Shown here in pieces: positions 32,224 through 40,728 of a stretch of DNA of 64,000 nt (within the stretch, counting starts at the first letter, position 1; every line of letters starts with the position of its first letter). The stretch is taken from contig JAEZXR010000052.1 in the NCBI GenBank assembly GCA_023419605.1, positions 1-64,000 on the forward strand. The letters run 5' to 3'. The notes under the pieces were generated by a model. The model had not been told where the DNA came from, ran no database searches, and saw only the letters and a list, made by a program, of their open reading frames with translations. The translations under genes and the position numbers were made by a program. The DNA comes from Bacillota bacterium (lineage in GTDB: Bacteria; Bacillota; Clostridia; Acetivibrionales; JAEZXR01).

Positions 32224-33648
32224 ATGTGGGATGATATGAGATTGGATAAGTTCAATGAAGAGTGCGGGGTATTCGGAATTTTTGACAATGATGGACATGA
32301 TGTGGCCCGGCTGACCTATTACGGGCTATATGCCCTGCAGCACAGGGGACAGGAAAGCGCCGGCATGGCTGTCAATGATGACGGAACCATTCTTTATCAT
32401 AAGGATATGGGGCTTGTGAATGAAATTTTCAATGACGTAGTGATCAATCACCTGAAGGGGAAAATGGCCATTGGACATACCCGCTATTCTACGACGGGAG
32501 CCAGCCTCAGAGAAAATGCGCAGCCCATGGTGATCAAATATAGAAATGGACAGTTGGCCCTTGCTCATAACGGAAATCTTGTCAATGCTTCGGAAATCCG
32601 CACGCGGCTGGAAGACACAGGTACCATATTCCAGTCTACCATCGATTCGGAGGTTATTCTTAATTTGATTGCCCGGTACCGGATTTCCAGTGAGACCTTC
32701 GAGGACGCCCTTGTAAAGGTGGTCAATGAAATCCGGGGCTCCTATGCACTGGTAATACTGACACCCAAAAGGCTTATCGGAGTAAGAGATCCTTTGGGGA
32801 TACGGCCTCTCTGCATCGGTAAATTGGAAAACTCCTATGTGCTTACGTCGGAAAGCTGTGCACTGGATGCAGTGGGTGCCGAGTTTGTTCGGGATGTAAA
32901 TCCGGGAGAGTTGGTGTTGATCGATGAAAATGGAATTACTTCCATTCAAACGGAAGCGCCGGAGCAGAAAAAATTATGTATTTTTGAATTTATATATTTT
33001 GCCCGTCCCGACAGTATCATGGATGGAGCCAGTGTTCATCGTGCGAGAATGGAGGCCGGAAGGAGACTCGCCATCGAACATCCTGTGGATGCCGATCTGG
33101 TCATTGGCGTTCCTGACTCCGGGCTTACTGCCGCACTGGGCTATTCCATCCAATCAGGAATTCTTTATGGGGAAGGCCTCTTGAAAAACAGGTATATTGG
33201 AAGAACCTTTATTCAACCGGATCAGGGGCAGAGAGAGACGGGAGTTAGAATAAAACTGAATCCGATCCGGGATGCTATCGAAGGGAAACGGGTTGTTATG
33301 ATCGATGACTCTATTGTGCGGGGAACTACCAGCCGGAGAATCGTGCAAACACTGAAAGCTGCCGGTGCAAAGGAAGTGCATATGCGGGTGAGCTCTCCTC
33401 CGATAAAATATCCTTGTTACTTTGGCATTGATACTCCTTCCCGCCAGCAATTGGTGGCCTCCAGTAAATCTGTAGAGGAGATCCGGGAACTGGTATCGGC
33501 AGACAGCCTGGGTTTCCTGAGCCTTGAGGGATTGCTGCAAACCCCGGTAGGGTCCTGCTGCGGCTTCTGTGATGCCTGCTTCGAAGGAAACTATCCAATG
33601 GAGGTACCGGTAGAGGGAAGCAAGTATTTGACAGGAAAGCGCAAGTAG
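32224..33648 (+). CDS. purF: amidophosphoribosyltransferase
   Basis: Committed step of purine synthesis: PRPP + Gln to phosphoribosylamine. 474 residues. Cys14 in NEECGVFGIF is the N-terminal nucleophile, exposed by removal of a 13-residue propeptide, as in the Bacillus-type enzyme. The PRPP loop is VVMIDDSIVRGTTSRRIV. C-terminal cysteines CCGFCDACF fit the 4Fe-4S cluster of this subclass. The ATG follows the purE stop directly, with GGAGG inside the end of purE. Confidence 0.97.
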   Translation: MWDDMRLDKFNEECGVFGIFDNDGHDVARLTYYGLYALQHRGQESAGMAVNDDGTILYHKDMGLVNEIFNDVVINHLKGKMAIGHTRYSTTGASLRENAQPMVIKYRNGQLALAHNGNLVNASEIRTRLEDTGTIFQSTIDSEVILNLIARYRISSETFEDALVKVVNEIRGSYALVILTPKRLIGVRDPLGIRPLCIGKLENSYVLTSESCALDAVGAEFVRDVNPGELVLIDENGITSIQTEAPEQKKLCIFEFIYFARPDSIMDGASVHRARMEAGRRLAIEHPVDADLVIGVPDSGLTAALGYSIQSGILYGEGLLKNRYIGRTFIQPDQGQRETGVRIKLNPIRDAIEGKRVVMIDDSIVRGTTSRRIVQTLKAAGAKEVHMRVSSPPIKYPCYFGIDTPSRQQLVASSKSVEEIRELVSADSLGFLSLEGLLQTPVGSCCGFCDACFEGNYPMEVPVEGSKYLTGKRK

Positions 33649-33775
33649 GAATTATACTTCACAGGAGAGTAGATAAACAACTAGCAGAGTGTAAAGCGCT
33701 GGTGCGGGCATAGTAAAAACCGGGAAAGAAATGAATGCCTGTATGTGATATAACAAGCAGGATGGAGGTTTTATC

Positions 33776-34798
33776 ATGATCACATATAAAGATGCCGGTG
33801 TGGATGTTGAAGCCGGTTATGAAGCTGTAAAATTAATGCGAAATCATGTGAAAAGAACTTTCAGGCCGGAGGTTTTAACGGATATCGGAGGCTTTGGAGG
33901 ACTTTTTGCGCTGAATAAAAACAACTATGAAGAGCCGGTTCTGGTTTCGGGGACTGACGGCGTAGGTACCAAATTAAAAATGGCGTTTCTGACTGACAAG
34001 CATGATACGGTTGGAATTGATTGTGTTGCCATGTGTGTGAATGATATCGTATGCAGCGGAGCAGAGCCACTGTTTTTTCTGGATTATGTAGCTGTGGGCA
34101 AAAACAGGCCGGAAAAGGTGGCGGAGATCGTAAAGGGAGTTGCGGAAGGCTGTGTCCTTTCGGGATGCGCCCTCATCGGGGGTGAAACTGCTGAAATGCC
34201 CGGCTTTTATCCAGAAGATGAATATGATGTTGCCGGTTTTGCCGTAGGTATCGTAGATCGAAAGAAGATCATCGACGGAAAGAGCATCAAGGAAGGAGAT
34301 AAGCTCATCGGCTTGGCTTCTTCCGGTATACACAGCAATGGTTATTCCTTAGTAAGGAAGCTGTTGAATCCAACAGGACAGAGACTTCAGGAGTATATAG
34401 AGGCTCTTGGCTGCACCCTGGGGGAGGAGCTTATCAAGCCCACGAAAATCTATGTAAAAACTATTTTGGATATAAAGGAAAAATATGCGATTAAAGGGAT
34501 TGCACACATTACCGGCGGGGGATTTATAGAAAACATCCCCAGGATGATTCCTGACGGACTGCGGGTTCAAATCCGTAAGGGAACCTGGCCGGTTCTTCCC
34601 ATCTTCAATCTGCTGCAAAAGCTTGGGGATTTGGGAGAAAAGGACATCTACAATACCTTTAACATGGGAATCGGTATGGTGTTGGCGGTAGATGCCGCTA
34701 TCGCAGAAGAAGTGGCACAGTATCTCAATAAGGAAGAGCAGCAGGCGTACATCCTGGGCGAGATTATCAAAGGTGAAGCCGGGGTGGAATTATGTTAA
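33776..34798 (+). CDS. purM: phosphoribosylformylglycinamidine cyclo-ligase (AIR synthetase)
   Basis: ATP-dependent closure of the imidazole ring. 340 residues. Motifs: GFGGLFALNKNNYEEPVLVS region, GTDGVGTKLKMAF, CVNDIVCSGAEPLFFLDY, GCALIGGETAEMPGFY and AHITGGGFIENIPRM. GGATGGAGG precedes the ATG. The last codons overlap purN by 7 bp. The gap from purF (127 bp) shows no repeat or terminator. Confidence 0.97.
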   Translation: MITYKDAGVDVEAGYEAVKLMRNHVKRTFRPEVLTDIGGFGGLFALNKNNYEEPVLVSGTDGVGTKLKMAFLTDKHDTVGIDCVAMCVNDIVCSGAEPLFFLDYVAVGKNRPEKVAEIVKGVAEGCVLSGCALIGGETAEMPGFYPEDEYDVAGFAVGIVDRKKIIDGKSIKEGDKLIGLASSGIHSNGYSLVRKLLNPTGQRLQEYIEALGCTLGEELIKPTKIYVKTILDIKEKYAIKGIAHITGGGFIENIPRMIPDGLRVQIRKGTWPVLPIFNLLQKLGDLGEKDIYNTFNMGIGMVLAVDAAIAEEVAQYLNKEEQQAYILGEIIKGEAGVELC

Positions 34799-35424
34799 AA
34801 ATCGGAGTGTTGGTATCCGGGGGCGGAACCAACCTGCAAGCGGTGCTTGACCGGATTGAAAGCGGAACCCTGGGGAACTGTGCCGTTGTCACCGTAGTAT
34901 CCAGCAAGCCTGGAGTCTATGCGTTGGAAAGAGCGGCAAAGCATAATATCTCTTCGGCAGTGATTTCGCGAAAGGATTTTGCATCAATTGAGGAATATGA
35001 CAGGGCGTTGGGAGATCATCTGGAAAGCTGCGGAGTGGACCTGGTGGTAATGGCAGGGTTCTTGTCCATTCTCGGTGAGGATTTTAACCGGAGGTTCAGG
35101 AACCGGATTATTAATGTACATCCATCCCTGATTCCTGCGTTCTGCGGGAAGGGGTACTATGGGCTGACTCCCCACCGGAAGGCGTTGGAGTATGGCGTGA
35201 AGGTGGTAGGAGCCACCGTTCATTTTGTGGAACTGGAGGCGGATGCCGGACCGATTATATTGCAGAAGGCTGTTGAGGTCATGGAAGGGGATACACCGGA
35301 GTCGCTTCAGAAAAGGGTTATGGAAGAAGCAGAGTGGGTGATATTGCCGGAGGCGATACGGCTTTTTGCCGAGGGAAGGCTTGTGATTGAGGGGCGGAGG
35401 GTGAAGATATTCGACACTCCTTGA
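34792..35424 (+). CDS. purN: phosphoribosylglycinamide formyltransferase
   Basis: 10-formyl-THF-dependent formylation of GAR. 210 residues. Motifs: VLVSGGGTNLQAVLD, LVVMAGFLSILG, NVHPSLIPAF and the catalytic Asp region VHFVELEADAGPIILQ. One point to note: after PAFCGKGYYGLTPHRKALEYGVKVVGATVH the usual short loop is a few residues longer than in Bacillus. Translationally coupled to purM. The 3' end is G-rich (26 G, 9 C at 35341-35400) and is followed by repeat element copy 2. Confidence 0.96.
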   Translation: MLKIGVLVSGGGTNLQAVLDRIESGTLGNCAVVTVVSSKPGVYALERAAKHNISSAVISRKDFASIEEYDRALGDHLESCGVDLVVMAGFLSILGEDFNRRFRNRIINVHPSLIPAFCGKGYYGLTPHRKALEYGVKVVGATVHFVELEADAGPIILQKAVEVMEGDTPESLQKRVMEEAEWVILPEAIRLFAEGRLVIEGRRVKIFDTP

Positions 35425-35479
35425 GGTGGTGAGTATCTTCACATTAGGCGGATTTTTTGAGTGATGTCTTTGAAGAGGG

Positions 35480-36132
35480 TTTGGAGCTTTTTTCTGGGGT
35501 ATTCCTTTTAGGTGTCTTTGTAGTGCCTACGAAGTTCAAAGGGGAACCCATTCCGCATCGGTTCCCCTTTGGATGCCCTCCCCGCTCGGCCCGGGAATTT
35601 GCAGGCTAGAGCCTCTAATGCCTTCTCCGTTTCCTCCAGGGCCGGCATTTACTGACGTCCTGTCAGGAAATGCCTAAAACCCACGTCCTGTGGGTTTTTC
35701 CCCTGCGGAAACTCCGAAGACATAAGAGGCTCTACGCCAGCAAATTACGGGCCTGAGGTATTCCTTACGGGTGTCTTTGTAGAATGCTTCGCAGTATCTT
35801 CGAAGAGATTTCGGAGGTCAAACAACAGCGTGTATCTCTTCGAAGGCTTCTCCAGAGTCTCTCCAGAGGAATACCTATGGGTCCGTGATTTAGCTCCTTA
35901 CAGGTTTTTATGGTGCTGTAGGTTCTGTAGGGGTAAAACCCACAGGACGTGGGTTTTAGGCTTCTCTTGACAGGATGTCAAATTGAAGCCGACCCCGGAA
36001 GAACTGGAAGCGCCATTAGAACCTGTTGGAGCTAAATCCCCGGACCCAGGCAAGGAGGGGGTTGCCGGGGGAAACTCTGCCGACTGAACATGGTTCCCCC
36101 GGCGCTACATCGACCACTCCAGAGGCATACCC
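35480..36132. repeat. ~650-bp imperfect inverted-repeat element, copy 2 (pur operon)
   Basis: Non-coding DNA between purN and purH, aligned over its whole length and in the same orientation with copy 1 at 19837-20482. The hairpins are kept: AAAGGGGAACC stem near 35537-35568, GTCCT loops at 35643-35673 and 35675-35697, the AGGAC loop at 35955-35977, the AGGAT loop at 35979-36010 and the CCGGGGGAA stem near 36065-36102. Most differences between copies lie in the centre (about 35775-35835) and at the ends. Both copies sit inside operons of PRPP-using pathways. Confidence 0.9.
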
Positions 36133-36210
36133 TAATCACGCTACGAATTAATTTGACAAAACCAAATTTTTCACATATTAAAAAAAGTTTAAAAAAGGAG
36201 TGTGACCATC

Positions 36211-37755
36211 ATGATCAAACGCGCTTTAATCAGCGTATCCGACAAAACCGGAGTCATCGACCTGGCAAAGGAGCTTACCTCCTTGGGCATCGAAATCCTA
36301 TCCACCGGAGGCACCGCAAAGACACTGGCTGATGCAGGCGTCAAAGTTACCAATATTTCCGACGTCACAGGCTTCCCCGAATGCCTGGACGGAAGGGTGA
36401 AAACTCTGCACCCGAAGGTACACGGCGGCCTTCTGGCCATAAGAAGCAACGCAGAGCACATGAAGCAAATTGAAGAACTCGGCATAGAACCCATCGACAT
36501 CGTAGTTATCAACCTCTATCCCTTTAAACAGACCATCGCAAAACCCGGTGTGGAACTGGAAGAAGCCATTGAAAATATCGACATCGGAGGCCCTACCATG
36601 CTGCGCGCGGCTGCAAAGAACTACCAGGATGTAGCCGTTGTGGTGGACCCGGCAGATTATGGCAGGGTACTGGAAGAACTAAAGAAGGAAGGTGAGGTTT
36701 CAAAACCCACCAAGTTTAAACTCGCTTATAAAGTTTTCGAACATACCAGCCATTACGATACGTTAATCGCTAAATATCTAAGAGAGCAGATCGGAGAGGA
36801 AACCTTCCCGCAGACTCTTTCCTTGACCTTTGAGAAAGCCCAGGATATGCGGTACGGTGAAAATCCGCACCAAAGTGCCGTGTTCTATAAGGAAGTGGGA
36901 GCAAATGAAGGCTGCATCACGGCAGCAAAGCAGCTTCACGGCAAGGAACTGTCCTATAATAATGTCAATGATACCAATGGGGCTTTGGAATTGCTGAAGG
37001 AATTCGACATACCCACGGTGGTGGCGGTAAAGCATGCGAACCCCTGTGGTGTTGCCAGCGGCAAGGATATCTATGAGGCTTATGTCAGAACCTACGAAGC
37101 GGACCCGGTTTCCATTTTTGGTGGAATTATAGCTGCCAACAGGGAAATTGATGCTAAAACGGCAGAAGAGATCAACAAAATATTCATTGAAATTGTAATT
37201 GCACCCTCCTATACGGAGGAAGCATTGAAAATACTTGCTCGGAAAAAGAACATCCGGGTTTTAGAGTTAAGTACCATCACTTCAAAAATTCCTGCCGGTA
37301 CCTACGATATGAAGAAGGTGGCCGGGGGGCTGCTGGTGCAGAACTACAACACGGAACTCCTTAACCGGGAAGAGCTGAAGTTCGTTACGGAAGTAAAACC
37401 GACGGAAGAACAATTGGAAGATCTGATTTTTGCCATGAAGGTGGTTAAACATACAAAATCCAATGGAATCGCTCTGGCGAAAGAACTACAGACCCTGGGA
37501 GTAGGCCCTGGACAGACCAACCGCATTATGGCGGCCAAAATTGCCATCGAATATGGGGGAGAAAAGGCGAAAGGCGCAGTAATGGCGTCCGACGCATTTT
37601 TTCCGTTTTCCGACTGCGTGGAAGCAGCGGCGGCGGCTGGTATTAAAGCCATCATTCAACCCGGAGGCTCCGTAAGGGATCAGGATTCCATTGACGCCTG
37701 CAACAAGCACGGAATCGCCATGGTATTTACAGGAATGAGACACTTTAAGCATTAA
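36211..37755 (+). CDS. purH: bifunctional AICAR transformylase / IMP cyclohydrolase
   Basis: Last two steps to IMP. 514 residues from ATG 36211, giving the common start MIKRALISVSDKTGVIDLA; GTG 36202 is too close to the AAAAGGAG RBS. The N-terminal MGS-like IMPCH domain includes LSTGGTAKTLADAG and GRVKTLHPKVHGGLLA. The C-terminal AICAR-Tfase domain includes RYGENPHQSA, VKHANPCGVASG and ASDAFFPFSDCVEAA, ending VFTGMRHFKH. The first 350 coding bases are C-rich relative to the rest (8 G, 19 C at 36481-36540). Confidence 0.97.
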   Translation: MIKRALISVSDKTGVIDLAKELTSLGIEILSTGGTAKTLADAGVKVTNISDVTGFPECLDGRVKTLHPKVHGGLLAIRSNAEHMKQIEELGIEPIDIVVINLYPFKQTIAKPGVELEEAIENIDIGGPTMLRAAAKNYQDVAVVVDPADYGRVLEELKKEGEVSKPTKFKLAYKVFEHTSHYDTLIAKYLREQIGEETFPQTLSLTFEKAQDMRYGENPHQSAVFYKEVGANEGCITAAKQLHGKELSYNNVNDTNGALELLKEFDIPTVVAVKHANPCGVASGKDIYEAYVRTYEADPVSIFGGIIAANREIDAKTAEEINKIFIEIVIAPSYTEEALKILARKKNIRVLELSTITSKIPAGTYDMKKVAGGLLVQNYNTELLNREELKFVTEVKPTEEQLEDLIFAMKVVKHTKSNGIALAKELQTLGVGPGQTNRIMAAKIAIEYGGEKAKGAVMASDAFFPFSDCVEAAAAAGIKAIIQPGGSVRDQDSIDACNKHGIAMVFTGMRHFKH

Positions 37756-37756
37756 T

Positions 37757-37786
37757 TCCCATTTTCAATTCTCAATTTTCAATTCA
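37757..37786. repeat. half copy of AT-rich family A repeat
   Basis: One arm (CCATTTTCAATTCTC-type units) directly after the purH stop, without the opposite arm. Confidence 0.7.
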
Positions 37787-37808
37787 GCTAACGGGGGTGT
37801 AAAGTGCA

Positions 37809-39068
37809 GTGAAGGTTTTAGTGGTGGGCGGTGGCGGACGTGAGCATGCGATTGTATGGAAAATCGCCCAAAGTCCGCAGGTAGAAAAAATATATTGTGC
37901 ACCTGGCAACGGGGGGATATCTACCTTGGCAGAGTGTGTACCCATAAAGGCAGTAGACATCGATGGAATGGTGAATTTTGCTGTGGCAAATAAGTTGGAT
38001 TTGGTGGTTGTGGCGCCGGATGACCCTTTGGCGGCAGGGATGGTGGATGCACTGGAAGCTGCGGGAATCCGGGCTTTCGGTCCAAGGATGAATGCCGTTG
38101 TTATTGAAGCCAGCAAAGCATTTTCCAAGGATTTGATGAAAAAATACGGGATTCCTACGGCTGCTTATGAAGTTTTTGATAACAGCGTGGAGGCTGTCGA
38201 ATATCTGAGCGGTCAGAATTATCCCCTGGTGATTAAGGCGGATGGCCTGGCTCTGGGGAAGGGCGTAATTATTGCACAGAATTTTGAGGAGGCAAAGGAG
38301 GCCGTCGGCAGTATCATGAATGACCGGATTTTTGGCCAGGCCGGCAGTCGGGTGGTCATCGAAGAATTCATGACAGGACCGGAAGTGTCCATTCTTGCCT
38401 TTACTGATGGAAAAACCATAGTTCCCATGGTCAGTTCCCAAGACCACAAAAGGGCTTTTGACAATGACCAGGGTCCCAATACCGGGGGGATGGGAACATT
38501 TTCACCCAGCAGGATCTATACACCGGAAATGGCGGATTTCTGTATGGAGAAAATATTCAAGCCGACTATTGAAGCGATGAACAGCGAAGGCAGGACCTTC
38601 AAAGGCATCTTGTATTTTGGACTTATGATTACACCCGGTGGAATAAAGGTCCTGGAATATAATGCAAGATTTGGGGATCCGGAAACCCAGGTGGTGCTGC
38701 CCCGGTTGAAAACCGATCTTATGGATGTCTTTACTGCGGTGATGGATGAACAGCTGGATAAATTGGAAATCCAGTGGGAGGATAATGCAGCCGTATGTGT
38801 AATACTGGCTTCCGGGGGGTATCCGGGAAAGTATGAGACAGGGCATGTGATTTATGGACTGGCAGAGGCGGAACGGGATGCGAATATTGCCGTATTTCAT
38901 GCAGGCTCAAGGAAGGAAGAGGGTAATTTCCTGACGGCAGGTGGCCGGGTTCTAGGGGTTACGGCGGTGGAGAAAACACTGGAAGAGGCTATCAGAAAGG
39001 CCTATGAAGGGGTTGCCAGGATTTCATTCCAGGGTATGCAATACAGGCGGGATATCGGAGTAAAATAG
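37809..39068 (+). CDS. purD: phosphoribosylamine-glycine ligase (GAR synthetase)
   Basis: ATP-grasp enzyme. 419 residues from GTG 37809 with GGGGGTG upstream. Motifs: VLVVGGGGREHAIVWK, PLVIKADGLALGKGVI (ATP-grasp lysines), SSQDHKRAFDNDQGPNTGG and EYNARFGDPETQVVLP. Last gene of the purine operon, closed by a strong terminator. Confidence 0.97.
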   Translation: MKVLVVGGGGREHAIVWKIAQSPQVEKIYCAPGNGGISTLAECVPIKAVDIDGMVNFAVANKLDLVVVAPDDPLAAGMVDALEAAGIRAFGPRMNAVVIEASKAFSKDLMKKYGIPTAAYEVFDNSVEAVEYLSGQNYPLVIKADGLALGKGVIIAQNFEEAKEAVGSIMNDRIFGQAGSRVVIEEFMTGPEVSILAFTDGKTIVPMVSSQDHKRAFDNDQGPNTGGMGTFSPSRIYTPEMADFCMEKIFKPTIEAMNSEGRTFKGILYFGLMITPGGIKVLEYNARFGDPETQVVLPRLKTDLMDVFTAVMDEQLDKLEIQWEDNAAVCVILASGGYPGKYETGHVIYGLAEAERDANIAVFHAGSRKEEGNFLTAGGRVLGVTAVEKTLEEAIRKAYEGVARISFQGMQYRRDIGVK

Positions 39069-39079
39069 ATTGTAATGTA

Positions 39080-39113
39080 AAAACAGGAGGGATGTGTGTA
39101 CCTCCTGTTTTTT
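39080..39113 (+). terminator. intrinsic terminator of the purine operon
   Basis: AAAACAGGAGG / CCTCCTGTTTT stem followed by T residues. Confidence 0.9.
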
Positions 39114-39213
39114 GCATGTAAAAAAATTAGTATTTTTAAGAGTATTATGTAAAATTTTTGCCTAAAAATCAACACTTATGCAAAAGCTAAGTCTTTAAGT
39201 ATGCTATTATATA

Positions 39214-39222
39214 TGGTATAAT
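39214..39222 (+). promoter_or_regulatory. extended -10 promoter upstream of nadD
   Basis: TGGTATAAT with a weak -35 (TTTAAG at 39194). The leader has a TTTTACG / CGTAAAA hairpin near 39231-39251. Confidence 0.5.
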
Positions 39223-39302
39223 CTAAATTGTTTTACGTTAGACTCGTAAAAGAACAGGTAATTTTTTTACGGTGCTTTAAAATTCGGATAAAGGTATAAA
39301 AT

Positions 39303-39923
39303 ATGAAGCAGAAAAACAGGATTGGGATTTCGGGAGGAACCTTTGACCCGATTCACCATGGACACCTGATCATGGCTGAACTTGCAAGGGAAAAATTTAA
39401 ATTGGATAAGGTGTTGTTTATTCCCACGGGAAATCCTCCACATAAGAACAATCTGGATGTAACACCGGCGGAACAACGGTACAATATGGTATGCAGGGCA
39501 ACAGAATCCAACGATTATTTTGAGACATTGCGCACGGAAATTGATAGAGTTGGCTATACCTATGCGGTAGATACATTGAATGAATTACGACAGGCATATG
39601 GGAAGGATACGGAGTTCTATTATATCATTGGTGCAGATGTTGTATTTGACCTTTTAAACTGGAAAAATAGTAAAGAGGTATTGAGACTGTGTGAATTTAT
39701 AGCAGTGCAAAGGCCGGGATTTGAAAAGGAACGGTTTGCAGACTGCGTAAGAAAATTGCAAACTGACTATGGCGCGGTGGTTCATACGCTGAATATGCCC
39801 CAGATAGAGATATCCTCTACTGGGATCCGGGAAAGAGTATCCAGAGGTGGAAGCGTTAAATACCTGGTTCCGGAAAGTGTGGAGGAATGCATCCTCAACC
39901 AGGGACTTTACAGGAAACTGTAA
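39303..39923 (+). CDS. nadD: nicotinate-nucleotide adenylyltransferase
   Basis: NaMN + ATP to NaAD in NAD synthesis. 206 residues. GISGGTFDPIHHGHLIMAE carries the nucleotidyltransferase (H/T)xGH motif, and IEISSTGIRERV the ISSTxIR motif. First gene of the conserved nadD-yqeK-rsfS cluster of Firmicutes. Confidence 0.96.
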   Translation: MKQKNRIGISGGTFDPIHHGHLIMAELAREKFKLDKVLFIPTGNPPHKNNLDVTPAEQRYNMVCRATESNDYFETLRTEIDRVGYTYAVDTLNELRQAYGKDTEFYYIIGADVVFDLLNWKNSKEVLRLCEFIAVQRPGFEKERFADCVRKLQTDYGAVVHTLNMPQIEISSTGIRERVSRGGSVKYLVPESVEECILNQGLYRKL

Positions 39924-40103
39924 AAAAAGGTTTTGTTGTTTTTGCTGCACCGCACAGGGAGCCCTGCAAGCAGTCCTTGAAAAAAAAACGCTTATAATGC
40001 TCCAAAGTCTTCTGTAAAAAGCAGGTATAATAGCAGTTGTAGAATGGGCAGAATGGATATTCTGAATAGTACACGACAAGTTTGGTAAACAGGGGTAGGT
40101 GCA

Positions 40104-40718
40104 ATGACAAGGGAAGAAATAAAGTTTAAGCTGGAGACGGTATTGTCGCCGAAAAGGTTTATACACTCCTTGAACGTTATGAATACCGCCATGGATTTGG
40201 CGCAAAGACACGGTGTTGACAGGGAGAAGGCAGGTATAGCGGGACTTCTGCATGATTGTGCCAGGGAAATTCGAGGAGAGGAAGCATTTTCTCTTTGTGA
40301 AAAATATGGCATTGTGCTGGATTATGTGACACGTGCCCAGCCCGAGCTGCTGCACGGTCCTTTGGGATATCATTTGGCAGGAGAGGAATATGGCGTTACA
40401 CAGCAGGATATATTGGATGCCATCTACTATCATACCACCGGTGGAGAAAATATGGACCTGCTGGGGAAGATTGTATTTATGGCGGATTATATAGAGCCCA
40501 ACAGGAGCTTTCCCGGTGTGGATGAGGTTCGAAAAGAGGCTCGTTTGAACATTGATAAGGCGTTGATTTTAGCGTTGGATCGAACCATAAAGTATGTCAT
40601 GATGCGGGGCGCATATATACACCCTGATACGATAAAGGCCAGAAATGCTGTATTGAGAAGCATGGGAGGCGTCACGGGAAGAAACATAAACAGCCGCGAG
40701 GGGTTTAAAAGAAGGTAA
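40104..40718 (+). CDS. yqeK: HD domain protein YqeK, probable Ap4A hydrolase
   Basis: 204 residues. HD-domain metal ligands: H in RFIHSLNV, HD in LLHDCARE, H in LLHGPLGYHLA, H in YYHTTGG and D in MADYIEPNR. Family members are symmetrical diadenosine tetraphosphate hydrolases. AGGGGTAGG lies before the ATG. Followed after 10 bp by the LytR_C gene. Confidence 0.93.
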   Translation: MTREEIKFKLETVLSPKRFIHSLNVMNTAMDLAQRHGVDREKAGIAGLLHDCAREIRGEEAFSLCEKYGIVLDYVTRAQPELLHGPLGYHLAGEEYGVTQQDILDAIYYHTTGGENMDLLGKIVFMADYIEPNRSFPGVDEVRKEARLNIDKALILALDRTIKYVMMRGAYIHPDTIKARNAVLRSMGGVTGRNINSREGFKRR

Positions 40719-40728
40719 GGAGGTTAAT

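Noticed and set aside
34555..34585. tRNA T-loop-like GGTTCAAATCC
   Set aside because: Lies inside purM coding sequence with no acceptor or anticodon stems around it.
19837..36132. Reading the two 650-bp elements as an insertion sequence
   Set aside because: No transposase frame, no clear target duplication and no simple short terminal repeat; better described as a structured non-coding repeat of unknown class.
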